The notes beneath the pieces are model-generated. The model saw nothing but the letters and a program-made list of their open reading frames with translations. It was not told the origin of the DNA and made no database searches. Below, piece after piece: positions 37,001 to 45,643 of a stretch of DNA of 64,000 nucleotides. Source of the stretch: Nocardia panacis (lineage in GTDB: Bacteria; Actinomycetota; Actinomycetes; Mycobacteriales; Mycobacteriaceae); the NCBI RefSeq assembly GCF_003598715.1, contig NZ_QZFU01000029.1, forward strand, positions 186,001 to 250,000, given 5' to 3'. The position numbers were made by a program, and so were the translations under genes. Every line of letters starts with the position of its first letter. Position 1 is the first letter of the stretch.

Positions 37001-38091
37001 TCGCCGCGCGCGGCATGTCCTACGGCATCCACCTGATGATCGCCGCCGCGCGCTGGGCCGAGATCCGGCCCGCCATCAAGGATCAGATCGGCACCAGGAT
37101 CGAGCTGCGGCTGGGTGATCCGGGCGATTCCGAAATGGGCAGGCGCACAGCGGCTCTGGTGCCGGTCGGCCGCCCCGGCCGCGGCCTGACCGCTGACGAG
37201 CTGCACATGCTCATCGCCCTGCCGCGTCTGGACTCGGACTCCGATCCGGTCACCGTCGGCGACGGTGTCGCGGCGGCGCGTGCGCAGTTGGCCGAAATGT
37301 ACGGCGAGCGGAGGGCGCCCGAGGTGCGCATGCTGCCCGCGCAGGTGGATCGCGACGAGGTCATCGCCGCCGCCCGCGCCAGGGGTATCGAACTCAGTCA
37401 CAGCAAGGTGTGCATCGGGCTCGGCGAGAACGAATTGGAGCCCTACATCCTGGATTTCGATGCCGAACCGCACTTCATGGCCTTCGCCGACGTCGAAAGC
37501 GGCAAGACCACCCTGCTGCGCAATATCGCGATGGGCATCGTGGAGAACTCCACCGACACCGACGCCAAGATCGTCCTGATCGACTATCGCCGCACCCTGC
37601 TCGGCGTGGTGCCCGAGGAGCGGTTGGCAGGCTACTCCACCTCCTCACAGACGGCGGGTCCCCTGCTGGGCGAGATCGGCCAGTTCCTGTCCGGCCGCAT
37701 CCCCGGCCCGAATATCACCCCGCAGGAATTGCGCGAGCGCAGTTGGTGGGCCGGGCCGGAGCTGTTCCTGCTCGTCGACGACTACGACATGGTCATGACC
37801 GCAGGCAACCCGTTCGGTCCGATCATCGAATATCTGCCGCAGGCACGGGATCTCGGCTTCCACCTGATCCTCACCCGGCGGGCGGGCGGTATGTCGCGCG
37901 CCCTCTACGACAATGTCGTCGGCGGATTGAAGAATATGTCGGTCGACGCCTTGCTCATGAGTGGTCCCAGGGATGAGGGCCGGGTCTTCGGCGATCTGCG
38001 CCCGTCGAAACTCCCGCCGGGACGCGGCACCCACATCTCGCGGTCGCGCGGTGAGGAAATGATCCAGATCGCCTATCTGCCACCGCTGTAG
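34039..38091 (+). CDS. eccC: Type VII secretion FtsK/SpoIIIE ATPase EccC (fused form)
   Basis: 1,350 aa. ATG 34039 has GAGG 5 nt upstream, 14 bp after mycP. EccC is the ESX motor that recognises substrate signals. Seen: two Met-rich N-terminal membrane helices (about residues 38-85), a domain of unknown function, then three nucleotide-binding domains with Walker A at 483-490 (GATGSGKS), 844-850 (GGPQSGKS) and about 1150-1157 (DVESGKTT). The matching Walker B stretches are LFIIVDEFSELL, FLVVDGW and LFLLVDDYD. One polypeptide carries what ESX-1 of M. tuberculosis splits into EccCa and EccCb. Ends 20 bp from a convergent GNAT gene. Confidence 0.95.
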   Translation: MVTEGFVRRPRIAPPRPPGGEVALTSPPEIQRNMPTPLMMKLMPVVMVVAIIGMIGFMVVMGKSLLANPMSMMFPMMMLMSMGGMLMGFRNMGPKGAGELNEERKDYFRYLDQMRKEVRRTGTKQLEALSWSHPEPIDLPSVIGTRRMWERRPADPDFGHVRVGVGSHRLATKLARPETGPIEDLEPVSTVALRRFVRTHSVVHRLPTAVSLRAFPAINIEGPADESRMLVRSMILELTAFHGPDHVAVAIVCADPDGPAWSWAKWLPHLQHSSVRDGMGTARMMYGSLAELETALSSELLERGRFMRNPQPTQGRLHLVVVIDDGYVSGSERLISESGLDSVTVLDLTAPETGLAARRGLQLVVRDGDISARSAGGVERFATADVVDTAAAAAFARSLARYRIATAAQIVSLGDETRTDPGLMALLKITDAAQIDPAKVWRPRTARERLRVPIGVTPDGSPVEIDIKESAEYGMGPHGLCIGATGSGKSEFLRTLVLSMVTTHSPDALNLVLVDFKGGATFLGMEPLPHVAAVITNLEEELSMVDRMRDALAGEMNRRQELLRSAGNFANVTDYEKARAAGTPLDPLPALFIIVDEFSELLSQKPDFADLFVMIGRLGRSLHVHLLLASQRLEENKLRGLDSHLSYRIGLRTFSANESRAVLGITDAYHLPAIPGSGYLKSDADDPLRFNATYVSGPYISPTGPRQADGRVFGAGAATVFTAAPVAMPERVEISQPGARPALPDLPPPPGAAGAEEGLPDSLLDVVVKRLTGHGRPAHEVWLPPLDESPTVDMLLPDPDWRSPVNRHGQLWMPIGVIDKPYEQKRDVLTIALAGAQGNVAVAGGPQSGKSTTLRTMVMAAAATHTPEQVQFYCLDFGGGTLNGLRGVPHVGSVAGRQDVDRVRRTIAELSTLLREREERFNTLGIESMNDFRRRKYAQLEARLINGTAPDPDDPLAADHFGDVFLVVDGWATIREEFESLEPAIHAIAARGMSYGIHLMIAAARWAEIRPAIKDQIGTRIELRLGDPGDSEMGRRTAALVPVGRPGRGLTADELHMLIALPRLDSDSDPVTVGDGVAAARAQLAEMYGERRAPEVRMLPAQVDRDEVIAAARARGIELSHSKVCIGLGENELEPYILDFDAEPHFMAFADVESGKTTLLRNIAMGIVENSTDTDAKIVLIDYRRTLLGVVPEERLAGYSTSSQTAGPLLGEIGQFLSGRIPGPNITPQELRERSWWAGPELFLLVDDYDMVMTAGNPFGPIIEYLPQARDLGFHLILTRRAGGMSRALYDNVVGGLKNMSVDALLMSGPRDEGRVFGDLRPSKLPPGRGTHISRSRGEEMIQIAYLPPL

Positions 38092-38111
38092 CGCGTGTCG
38101 GCCCCGTGCGT

Positions 38112-38693
38112 TCAGCTCGAGCGCGGATTGGCGGGAGCACCGTGGGTTTCGGGCGTCGCGGCGGCGAAATCCCAACTGTCGGTGCTTCGCTCGAACAGGG
38201 CGCAGGAGGGGCCGCTCGCCCTCGGCCCGGCGATACGCGCCAGCGCGAAACCGGCCCGCCGATAGTAGGCGTGCAGATCGGCATTGGTCGTCCACGCGTC
38301 CAGTCGCACCCAGGCTCGCTCCTGCTCGTTCGCCAGCACAGCGGCCTGCGCGAGCAGACGATGACCGAGGCGCCTGCCTGCGAAGCGCAGGTCGACGATC
38401 ATGTAGTGCACGATCACCGCGTCCGCCAGCTCCCACGGCGACCACAGTCCCGGATCGGCGCGATCATTGACGGTAATGGTGCCCGCCGGTTCGCCGTCCA
38501 CCTCGGCGATCCAGGTCTCGCCCGCGTCGAGCGCGCGGCCGACGGCCCGTGCGAACAACTCGATCGGCAGTCCGCGCCCGGCCGCGGTCCACTGATCCGA
38601 ACCGCGTGCGGTCAACCAGGCGGTGCGTTGCAGGCGCAGGCGGCAAATAGCGCCGAGGTCGCCCGCGGCGGCCCGGCGCAGATCTATCGTCAT
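38112..38693 (-). CDS. GNAT-family N-acetyltransferase
   Basis: 193 aa. ATG 38693 overlaps the stop of the GntR gene (ATGA). The acetyl-CoA-binding motif A is visible as VDLRFAGRRLGHRLLAQA, with a preceding IVHYMIVD strand and a following DAWTTNADLHAYYRRAGF, typical of GNAT enzymes acting on small molecules or proteins. The reading frame is open far upstream of this start, but that part overlaps the GntR gene in another frame. Substrate unknown. Confidence 0.85.
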   Translation of the reverse strand: MTIDLRRAAAGDLGAICRLRLQRTAWLTARGSDQWTAAGRGLPIELFARAVGRALDAGETWIAEVDGEPAGTITVNDRADPGLWSPWELADAVIVHYMIVDLRFAGRRLGHRLLAQAAVLANEQERAWVRLDAWTTNADLHAYYRRAGFALARIAGPRASGPSCALFERSTDSWDFAAATPETHGAPANPRSS

Positions 38694-39499
38694 GGCAGTG
38701 CGATATCCAATCCCGCTGGAGCGCCCAGCGTTCGGCGAATCAGGGCCGTGCCCTCGGAATCGCCGAGCTCGTAGGCGACGCGATTGCGGGTGGCGATCGA
38801 GCGATGCCGAGTGGCCCTGGTGATCCGCTCGTGTGTCGCACCGATTCGCAAGTGATCCAACAGAATCGTGCCCGGAGCGACGCCGAGCACGGCCGCCTCC
38901 TCGGCACTGGCCGGGCGGGCGGAGAGGGTGTCGCGGTGCGCGGTCTCGGCGTGGCCGCGCTCGGCCAGCCGCCGCGTGGTGCCCTCCGGAATATCGTGCG
39001 GTGAGTCGATTCCGGTGGCCTCGGCCAGATCTCGCGGATAGAAGCTCACCTCCCACGACCACGGCTCGTGATCGAGGTGCTGCACCACGGTGCGCGCGAG
39101 GACCCACGTATCCCGCGCCACCCCGAGCCAGCGCGCCACCTCCGCGCTCGCGGGCAGCATGCGGGCGCTGAACTCCTTGGTCGGCTCGCGTCCGGCGCTG
39201 CGGGCGATCTCGGAGAAGATATCGTGCGGCGAGCGCGGTCGATCCGGTCGAATCGGGTCGGTCGCAACGGATTCCAGCACCTCGCGACTGCGCACGATGG
39301 TGCCTCGGGAAGTGGCTGTGTAGACCAGATTTTCGGTGACCAGGACCTGAATCGCGTTGCGAGCGGTGGTAATCGACACCTGCATCTGCTCGGCGAGTTC
39401 GGTGTGGCTCGGAAGGCGGTCGCCCGGCTGCCATTTGCCGGCGCGGATCTCCTCGCGAAGCAGGTCTGCGATCCGGTGATACGTCGGACCTTCCGGCAT
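38690..39499 (-). CDS. GntR-family transcriptional regulator with UTRA domain
   Basis: 269 aa. An N-terminal winged helix (residues 1-75; YHRIADLLREEIRAGKWQPG, then LPSHTELAEQMQVS) is followed by a UTRA ligand-binding domain (about 95-250). HutC-subfamily layout. Translationally coupled to the GNAT gene and divergent from the DUF4254 gene, so it probably controls one or both. Ligand unknown. Confidence 0.9.
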   Translation of the reverse strand: MPEGPTYHRIADLLREEIRAGKWQPGDRLPSHTELAEQMQVSITTARNAIQVLVTENLVYTATSRGTIVRSREVLESVATDPIRPDRPRSPHDIFSEIARSAGREPTKEFSARMLPASAEVARWLGVARDTWVLARTVVQHLDHEPWSWEVSFYPRDLAEATGIDSPHDIPEGTTRRLAERGHAETAHRDTLSARPASAEEAAVLGVAPGTILLDHLRIGATHERITRATRHRSIATRNRVAYELGDSEGTALIRRTLGAPAGLDIALP

Positions 39500-39567
39500 C
39501 TTGCTCCTCGGTTGGTCGTGCAGGTAACGAAGTGTACTCTTTGTGCCCCGCTACGGCCCGGTATCGC

Positions 39568-39595
39568 TTGACAGGTGCCTTCAGAGGTTTATTGT
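39568..39595 (+). promoter_or_regulatory. SigA-type promoter of the DUF4254 gene
   Basis: Consensus TTGACA (39568-39573), 16-bp spacer, TATTGT (39590-39595), in the divergent gap; the expected start is near 39602, 40-70 nt before the candidate start codons. Confidence 0.55.
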
Positions 39596-39642
39596 AATGA
39601 ACGTCCTGATCCGGTGTTGTGCGGCGATGACGGCGAGGCAAC

Positions 39643-40170
39643 GTGGCAGGTTCGGATACAACGGTCGTAATGGCTCTCCCCGGCGTGTCGCGGGGTGTCG
39701 ATTCGGCGACGCAGTCCGTTTCACCCGGACTGCTTCCCACCTCTGATCTATTGGTACGGGCGTGCCGCGGGCACCGAGTGGTCGGCGGTCCACTGCTATG
39801 GTTCGCCCGCGATTTGGCGATCCTGCACGAAAGACGCCAAGTCGGCAGGGGCGGTTCCATCGACACCGATCCGGCAGCTATCGTCGAAATCGAGCGCCGC
39901 AGAATGGAATTGGTCATGGCCATCGACGATTGGGTGGCCCGCAGCATCCCCCGGCACCGTTTGGGCGCGACGCTGCATACCGAGACCATCGGCGCGGTCA
40001 TCGACCGCATCGCCGAATCCTCGGTCCGTGCCCACCACGCGCTGATGACCCTGGATGCCCACGACGATCGCCTACACGGCGCATGGCACCACTTGGCCGA
40101 ATTGGCCGATGCCTACGACGATTTGGTGCGCGATGTATTGGCGGGCCGCCGCCGCCTCCCCGAATGGTAG
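39643..40170 (+). CDS. DUF4254 domain protein
   Basis: 175 aa from GTG 39643 (ATG 39670 also possible, leaving 166 aa). All-helical, rich in His, Arg and acidic residues. The block DPAAIVEIERRRMELVMAID, then HTETIGAVIDRIAE and LHGAWHHLAELADAYDDL, is typical of DUF4254 proteins, which are common in Nocardia-like genomes and of unknown function. No signal peptide. A hairpin with a T-run (40210-40249) follows. Confidence 0.75.
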   Translation: MAGSDTTVVMALPGVSRGVDSATQSVSPGLLPTSDLLVRACRGHRVVGGPLLWFARDLAILHERRQVGRGGSIDTDPAAIVEIERRRMELVMAIDDWVARSIPRHRLGATLHTETIGAVIDRIAESSVRAHHALMTLDAHDDRLHGAWHHLAELADAYDDLVRDVLAGRRRLPEW

Positions 40171-40209
40171 GTCGCGTCGCGCTCGCTGTCTCCTCCGGCG
40201 CGTAATGGA

Positions 40210-40249
40210 CACGGTCGGTCGGTATTGCGCCGGTCGACCGTGTTTGTTT
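40210..40249 (+). terminator. Rho-independent-like terminator after the DUF4254 gene
   Basis: Outer stem CACGGTCG / CGACCGTG, with imperfect inner pairing, followed by TTTGTTT. Confidence 0.65.
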
Positions 40250-40538
40250 CCATACGTTTGTATTTCGATCGGCCTGTGCGATTCCCCACATCCGATCGCG
40301 AGAAATCCCTCGCGGCAGCCCCTAATTTCATGGGCTTTGTCGAATGGCGGCGTCCGTCCGAATGGATAATGGCGCTTGGGATTGCATCCAGTTGGAAATT
40401 ACGAGTCGATCTCAGGGGGAACCCTGATGCTCCGCAGGGGTGCGACCGATACCGTTGGTTCGCCTCCCTCGCGAATGAGTGGAGGAGTCGCGCTCGCGAG
40501 AACGCGGCGAGGTTGGCGGAGTTCGAGGGACACACAGA
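40250..40538. other. Non-coding gap before the secreted-protein gene
   Basis: Together with 40171-40249 this makes a 368-bp gene-free stretch. It is less GC-rich in its first half (around TTTCCATACGTTTGTATTTC). It must hold the promoter of the secreted-protein gene, but I cannot choose a convincing -35/-10 pair. No other element recognised. Confidence 0.4.
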
Positions 40539-41189
40539 GTGGGTATCAGGAATATCACCGTCGCGGCGCTGTTCACCGTCGCGGCCACCGGCCTGGTCGG
40601 CGGTATCGCACATGCCGATCCGGTTGCCGCGCAGCCGAATCCGGCCGCCGCGCACCCGAATATAGTGCACGGCACCGAACGTGGCGTCGCCTTCGAGGTA
40701 GCCAAGTCCTCGGATGGAAAGAGCCTGTCCGCCAACCTCTTCGGCGGGCACTTCGCGCTCACCGACAATTCGGTGACCGTCACCGACAATGCGGGCGCGC
40801 TGGTCGCCACGCTGCCGCGCACCGTCGCCCTCCCCGAAGGCACGGTCGAACTGCGTCCCGAGGTGGAAGCGACGGGCACTCATCTCACCGCCACCCCCGT
40901 CGGCCGGTGGGTCGAGACCTCACCGCGCGAGCGCAGCATCGGGACCGGCCTGGCCGTCGGTCTGCTCGCAGGCGCGATGACCGGCGCGATCATCGGATTG
41001 GCCATCGGCATCGCGGGCGCGTTCGTGCTCGCGGTGATCACCGCGCCCATCGGCTTCTTGGCAGGCGCCCTGATCGGTGGCGCCATCGGCGCGGGAATCG
41101 GTGGGGCCATTCCCAATTCGGATGTCAAGGACCGCAACGACTACCGGGCCGACTGCTACGAATCCTTCGATCGCACATACTGCTGGTAA
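40539..41189 (+). CDS. Small exported protein with C-terminal glycine-zipper-like membrane segment
   Basis: 216 aa from GTG 40539, chosen because it puts a signal peptide at the N-terminus (IRNITVAALFTVAATGLVGG, then AHA-DP cleavage site) and GAGGGA lies upstream. The mature part has a beta-rich region of about 90 residues, then two Gly/Ala-rich hydrophobic stretches (around LAVGLLAGAMTGAIIGLAIG and PIGFLAGALIGGAIGAGIGG) like glycine zippers. The polar tail has two Cys (DCYESFDRTYCW) that may pair. Similar small secreted proteins are frequent in Nocardia; function unknown. Confidence 0.75.
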   Translation: MGIRNITVAALFTVAATGLVGGIAHADPVAAQPNPAAAHPNIVHGTERGVAFEVAKSSDGKSLSANLFGGHFALTDNSVTVTDNAGALVATLPRTVALPEGTVELRPEVEATGTHLTATPVGRWVETSPRERSIGTGLAVGLLAGAMTGAIIGLAIGIAGAFVLAVITAPIGFLAGALIGGAIGAGIGGAIPNSDVKDRNDYRADCYESFDRTYCW

Positions 41190-41208
41190 TCGGCCACAGC
41201 AACCATGG

Positions 41209-41236
41209 GTCGAAGTCCGTTCGCGCGGACTTCGAC
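41209..41236. terminator. Bidirectional hairpin between convergent genes
   Basis: Perfect 11-bp stem GTCGAAGTCCG / CGGACTTCGAC with loop TTCGCG, between the exported-protein gene and the espI-like gene. Confidence 0.7.
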
Positions 41237-41243
41237 ACAGGCC

Positions 41244-44200
41244 CTAGCTGCCGTAGCGGCGGTGATCGGTGGCGAAATCGTCGGCGACTGTCGCGGCCAG
41301 TTCGACGTAGGCGCGCTTGGTGTGCTTGTGCAGGCGGTGCAGATCGATCTCCGCGCCCTCGGACATATGCGGGTCGAACGGAATGATGTGCACCGCGCGG
41401 CAGCGCGAGAGGAAGTACTCGCGCAACTGCTGGATCCCCACATTCGGCGATCCGGCCCGCGGAATATTGATGACCACCACCGCGCTGCGCACCAGACGAT
41501 CGTGTCCGTGCAGCGAGAGCCAGTCCAAGGTGGCGGCGGCGCTGCGCGCGCCATCGATCGCGGGGGAGGAGATCAACACCAGCGAATGCGCCAGGTCGAG
41601 TACGCCCGCCATGGCCGAATGCATCAGACCGGTGCCGCAATCGGTGATGATGATGTTGTAGAAGCGCTGCAGAATCCGCGCGACCGCCCGGTACTCCTCC
41701 TCGTTGAACGCCTCCGACGCGGCCGGATCACGTTCGCTGGCAAGCACTTCCAGCCTGCTGGTGGACTGCGAGGTATGTTTGCGCACATCCGAATACCGCT
41801 GGATGGCGTGATCGAGCAGTACATCGCGCACCGTCGAGCGGGTCTGTAGCGGCACCCGCTGCGAGAGCGTGCCGAAATCCGGATTGGCGTCCACCGCGAT
41901 CACCCGGTCGCCCCGAATAGAGGCGAACGTCGATCCCAACCCCATGGTGGTCGTCGTCTTCCCGACCCCACCCTTCAGCGAGAGCACGGCGATCCGATAG
42001 TCACCGCGCACCGGCTGCCGAATCCGCGCCACCAACTCCTGGAGCCGACGCTCCTCGGCCGACATACCCGGATTGATCGCGCCACGCGAAGCGTGATGCA
42101 CCGCCTTGCGCCACCCGGATCCGGGCGCTTTCGCCGCCCGCCGCATCGGCACATCGTCCAGCGACGGCTGCGGCATATGCTGCCCGGACTGCGGCCCGAT
42201 CTGGAATCCGCCCGTCGCAGGCCCCAACCCCTGAATCCCCTGCTGGTGCGGCATTTGCGGCCCTGGGCCGTAACCGGTTGCGGCCGAACCCTGTTGGCCA
42301 CCCTGCACGTAACCGTGCTGCTGCGGAAAACCACCCGCTGCACCGGCCTCCTGCTGCGGGAAACCGGTATTGGGTTGCCCGATCGCGGTAGGCGATTGTC
42401 CGACCGCGCTCGGGGCTTGCCCGCCACCGGCATTCGGCGCGGACTGTGCCGTCGGTCCGTGCCCGCCCTGGGCTTGCGGCCCCATCCCCACCGGCGACCG
42501 GCCCGCATTTGCCTGCGGTCCGCGCGCCGGATCGTGCCCGCCGTGCGGTCCGAACTGCTCCGGCGTGCGCGTCGCAGCCTCGGCCTGTCCCTGCGGTGTC
42601 CCGGCCGTTGGCCCATAACCGACTGCGGCTGAACCCTGTTCACCGCTCTGAGGCCCCGGCTGTTGTGGACGGTGCTCGCCCTGTTCCCGACTCGGCGTCT
42701 GCTGAAGTGCTGTCGGCCCATGTGCGGCAACCGTGACCTGTTCGCCGCCATGTGGGCCGAATTGTTGCGGGCTCTGCGACGGCCCGTAGCCGCCCTGGTC
42801 CGGTCCCGGAGCTTGCTGCGGGGGAGCGGTCGGCCCAAAGCCGGCTGAACCGTGGGCAGGCCCGGACTGACCCGGCCGACCGGTGTGCGCGGCCTCGTTC
42901 GGCCCGTTGGGCGCACCGGCTGTCGGCCCGTAACCGATTGCGGCCGAACCCTGTTGGCCACCCTGCGGTCCGGGCTGCCGGGGCTGGTAACTGCCCTGCT
43001 CCGGTGGCGCGATCGGCCCGTAACCCATTGCGGTGGGCGACTGTTGGCCTGCGCCGCCCGCGACGCTGTCCGGTGAATACGGAAGGTAGGAGGTCGGGGC
43101 CTGCTCGCTCATCGGCGGGTATGGCGGCGTATTGCCGGTCGAGGCGTATGGACTCGGGGGCCGAGTTCCGATCGGAGCTTGCGGCTCTTCGATCGGGGCT
43201 TGCGCCGGAGGGCTGTACGGCGTTTGGACCGGACCGGATGTATCACTTGGCGTGGCTGCGGATTTGGCGGCGTCGCCGAGGTAGTTCGGCCCGCTATCGC
43301 CGGCGTATTCGGCAGCCTTGGCCAGCCCCTCGGCCTCGGTGGCTTCGTACTCCGAGGAAAGCCGATGGCGTCCGCGTGCCCTGCGCTCGCTCTCGGCGAG
43401 AGCCTGATCATCTTGTCGCGCGGCATCTTCCGGATTCGACGCGCTTTCCGGATTCGACCCGGCTCGATCCGCGAACTCACTGGGCGGCGGCGGCAATTCG
43501 AGATCCGGTCGGGGCGGCTTGGGCTGCTCGGTCCGCGTCAACCACGCGGGCGGAACCTCACTGCTCTGCGCGACCCCGGCTCCACCGGTCGCCGGACTGT
43601 AATGAACATTTGGGCCGGCCTGCGAGCTATTGGCAGGCCCTTGCGGTACCGCATTCGATTCGGTCGCGATGGCGACCGAACCCGCGGCTCGGGAATCGAC
43701 GGGGTTGGGCATACTCTGCGAACCCTGTTGCGCCACAGGCGCATCCGGCCCGGATGGGTTGGTCGCGCCCTCCGTTCCGGCTACCGGCTGCGTCGGCCAC
43801 AGCGGTGCGGCCGTCGGCCCATTCAGACCAGAATGCTCCGATTGCAACCACGACCCACCCTGGGGCTGCACACCGGCAGCGGGCGACTCGGGGGCGGGCG
43901 GCAAATCCGGCCGGTTCGCCTGAGTGGATTCGGGCGTCCCGGCCCCAAGCGGCTGAAATGCGGGGGAGGGGTCGGCGGGATTCCGGGTCGGCAGCGCCTG
44001 ACGATTCGGATCCTGCGGCGCGAACCCCGCTTGCCCGCCCGCTCCGCGCGACTCGTCACCGCTCTGGATCCACCGACCCTGCTGTCCGGCGTCGGGAGCG
44101 CCCACTGAACCGTGCTGAGTCGGCGTCTGCGACGGACCGGATTGGGTCCACGCGCCTTGCTGCGCTTCCGGACCGGGCTGTATCGACTGCGTCTCGGGGC

Positions 44201-44702
44201 CGGGCTGATTCCACGGGCCTTGTTGCGCATTCGGACCCGGTTGAAGGTCTTGACCCGCATGAGGTTCCGATTGCGTCCACGGTCCGAGTTGAGCGGGCGA
44301 ACCTGCCCGGCCCGGAACGCCTTGCTGCGCTTCGGAACCGCCTTGCGTCGGCGAACTCCGGCGCGGATCGGGCTGCGTCCCTTGCGGACCGGGCTGATTC
44401 CGGGGATCCTCCCGACTCGGCTGACCCCAAGAACCCTGCTGTATCTCTCCCCATGGTGCGGGAGAGGGTTCGCTCTGGTCGTCGCGCCCGCGTCGCCACC
44501 CCTTGCGCTTCTTCTCCGGCCGCGCGCCATCGGCGCGTTCGGGCTCGGTGGGGCGATTCTTGAAACGGCCCTTGCGCGGCTGGTCGGGGATGAGATCGTC
44601 GTGCGGCAGGTTCTCGACGGGGGCCTCGTAACCGACCTGCGTGACCTCGCTCTCGGAAAGCCACGGCGGCAGCATCGGCAGGCCGTCATCCCTGCGGCTC
44701 AC
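41244..44702 (-). CDS. EspI-like MinD/ParA-type ATPase with very long Pro/Gln-rich N-terminus
   Basis: 1,152 aa; GTG 44702 has GAGG 8 nt upstream. The last ~290 residues are a SIMIBI-class ATPase: deviant Walker A LSLKGGVGKTTTT near residue 911, AVDANPDFG, and IIITDCGTGLMHSAM. EspI of mycobacterial ESX-1 has the same layout (disordered Pro-rich N-terminus, MinD-like C-terminus) and lies in the ESX locus. Here the N-terminal ~850 residues are Pro/Gly/Gln low complexity with recurring GSAA(V/T)GYGPTAG-like and QQGPWNQPGP-like units, longer than in EspI. Residues about 35-75 are basic. Likely ESX accessory ATPase. Divergent from infA. Confidence 0.8.
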   Translation of the reverse strand: MSRRDDGLPMLPPWLSESEVTQVGYEAPVENLPHDDLIPDQPRKGRFKNRPTEPERADGARPEKKRKGWRRGRDDQSEPSPAPWGEIQQGSWGQPSREDPRNQPGPQGTQPDPRRSSPTQGGSEAQQGVPGRAGSPAQLGPWTQSEPHAGQDLQPGPNAQQGPWNQPGPETQSIQPGPEAQQGAWTQSGPSQTPTQHGSVGAPDAGQQGRWIQSGDESRGAGGQAGFAPQDPNRQALPTRNPADPSPAFQPLGAGTPESTQANRPDLPPAPESPAAGVQPQGGSWLQSEHSGLNGPTAAPLWPTQPVAGTEGATNPSGPDAPVAQQGSQSMPNPVDSRAAGSVAIATESNAVPQGPANSSQAGPNVHYSPATGGAGVAQSSEVPPAWLTRTEQPKPPRPDLELPPPPSEFADRAGSNPESASNPEDAARQDDQALAESERRARGRHRLSSEYEATEAEGLAKAAEYAGDSGPNYLGDAAKSAATPSDTSGPVQTPYSPPAQAPIEEPQAPIGTRPPSPYASTGNTPPYPPMSEQAPTSYLPYSPDSVAGGAGQQSPTAMGYGPIAPPEQGSYQPRQPGPQGGQQGSAAIGYGPTAGAPNGPNEAAHTGRPGQSGPAHGSAGFGPTAPPQQAPGPDQGGYGPSQSPQQFGPHGGEQVTVAAHGPTALQQTPSREQGEHRPQQPGPQSGEQGSAAVGYGPTAGTPQGQAEAATRTPEQFGPHGGHDPARGPQANAGRSPVGMGPQAQGGHGPTAQSAPNAGGGQAPSAVGQSPTAIGQPNTGFPQQEAGAAGGFPQQHGYVQGGQQGSAATGYGPGPQMPHQQGIQGLGPATGGFQIGPQSGQHMPQPSLDDVPMRRAAKAPGSGWRKAVHHASRGAINPGMSAEERRLQELVARIRQPVRGDYRIAVLSLKGGVGKTTTTMGLGSTFASIRGDRVIAVDANPDFGTLSQRVPLQTRSTVRDVLLDHAIQRYSDVRKHTSQSTSRLEVLASERDPAASEAFNEEEYRAVARILQRFYNIIITDCGTGLMHSAMAGVLDLAHSLVLISSPAIDGARSAAATLDWLSLHGHDRLVRSAVVVINIPRAGSPNVGIQQLREYFLSRCRAVHIIPFDPHMSEGAEIDLHRLHKHTKRAYVELAATVADDFATDHRRYGS

Positions 44703-44925
44703 GACTGCACCTCGCTGCGGCTCGGTCGAGCCGGCATCGTGGCTCGTGCGCTCACGCGTCCCCCGAATCTGCTCGACCTTATTCTGGACAGCGGCCAGTT
44801 TACGCGACCGCAGTCACGGATCGTGGGGCAGGCGGGCCGCGCCCACCCGACCTGGGGCAGATTCGGTCAATCCGCTTCCCACCGGTGCGAATGCGTCGAT
44901 GCGACGACCTCGCGCGGGGGTGTTT

Positions 44926-44954
44926 TTGCCCGATCGGGACGAGATCGGTAAGCT
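44926..44954 (+). promoter_or_regulatory. Probable promoter of the infA ribosomal operon
   Basis: TTGCCC (44926-44931), 17 bp, TAAGCT (44949-44954; fits the actinobacterial TANNNT -10). It lies about 120 bp upstream of infA in the 376-bp gap (44703-45078) separating infA from the divergent espI-like gene; I saw nothing else in that gap. Confidence 0.45.
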
Positions 44955-45078
44955 GGAGCGGCGGTGCACCTACGCGCCGACTGTTCGCGTGCGGCCGATT
45001 CGAGGGACAAGAGTCCGGGCGTATCGAACAGCTACCACAATCTGACCAAGGTTGAGCGTAACCGGGATCGCGGAGGAC

Positions 45079-45300
45079 ATGGCGAAGAAGGACGGGGCCA
45101 TCGAGGTCGAGGGTCGAGTTGTCGAGCCGCTGCCCAATGCGATGTTCCGGATCGAGTTGGAGAACGGGCACAAGGTGCTCGCGCACATCTCCGGCAAGAT
45201 GCGGCAGCACTACATCCGTATCCTCCCCGAGGATCGCGTCGTGGTCGAGCTCTCCCCGTACGACCTGAGCCGAGGACGGATCGTCTACCGCTATAAGTGA
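45079..45300 (+). CDS. infA: Translation initiation factor IF-1
   Basis: 73 aa, the standard length, with GGAGG just before ATG 45079. Single S1/OB-fold protein that binds the ribosomal A site during initiation. [20 protein letters not shown] at the start and RGRIVYRYK at the end are diagnostic. First gene of the ribosomal/rpoA cluster, 343 bp ahead of rpmJ. Confidence 0.98.
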
Positions 45301-45643
45301 ATCCGCCTGGGTGAGCTCTGCTCACGGGAAGCGTTCGCCTGAGGCGATTCACTTAGTGTTTTTGTGGGGGTGCAACCCCCACACCCCGCCCGGAGGGCTT
45401 CGCCCCCGGACCCCCGGCCGGGAACCGTGCCTTCGGGGCTGTGGTGCTTTACGGAACCGCAGCTATCGGGCGTGATGCTTGACCGGGAGTCGTGTCTGCT
45501 GGATGCGGTGACCGGGTGGGAACCGCGTCTTGTGGTCGGGACCCGGATGGGGACAGCGTCTTTTGACGCACTAGACTTCCCCAGTCGCCAGACTGGGGAA
45601 AAACTGTGTTCACACCCGTGAACCACAAAAAGATTGGACGGAC
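45301..45643. other. Structured 343-bp infA-rpmJ intergenic region
   Basis: Holds a hairpin GTGGGGGT-GCA-ACCCCCAC (about 45364-45382), a GC-rich CCGGAGGGCTTCGCCCCCGG element (about 45390-45410), and the palindrome at 45577-45600. The C/G-rich part resembles dispersed intergenic repeats common in actinomycete genomes. No protein gene is supported here. Confidence 0.5.
45577..45600 (+). terminator. Perfect hairpin 43 bp upstream of rpmJ
   Basis: 10-bp stem TTCCCCAGTC / GACTGGGGAA, loop GCCA. It may end the infA transcript or attenuate read-through into rpmJ-rpsM. Confidence 0.5.

Noticed and set aside
38694..40010. Upstream open extension of the GNAT frame
   Set aside because: Runs through the GntR gene in a different frame; the GNAT fold begins at 38693.
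42752..44563. Plus-strand open frame of about 600 codons opposite the espI-like gene
   Set aside because: Antisense of the low-complexity Pro/Gln arm; Arg/Pro/Ala-rich with no recognisable domain.
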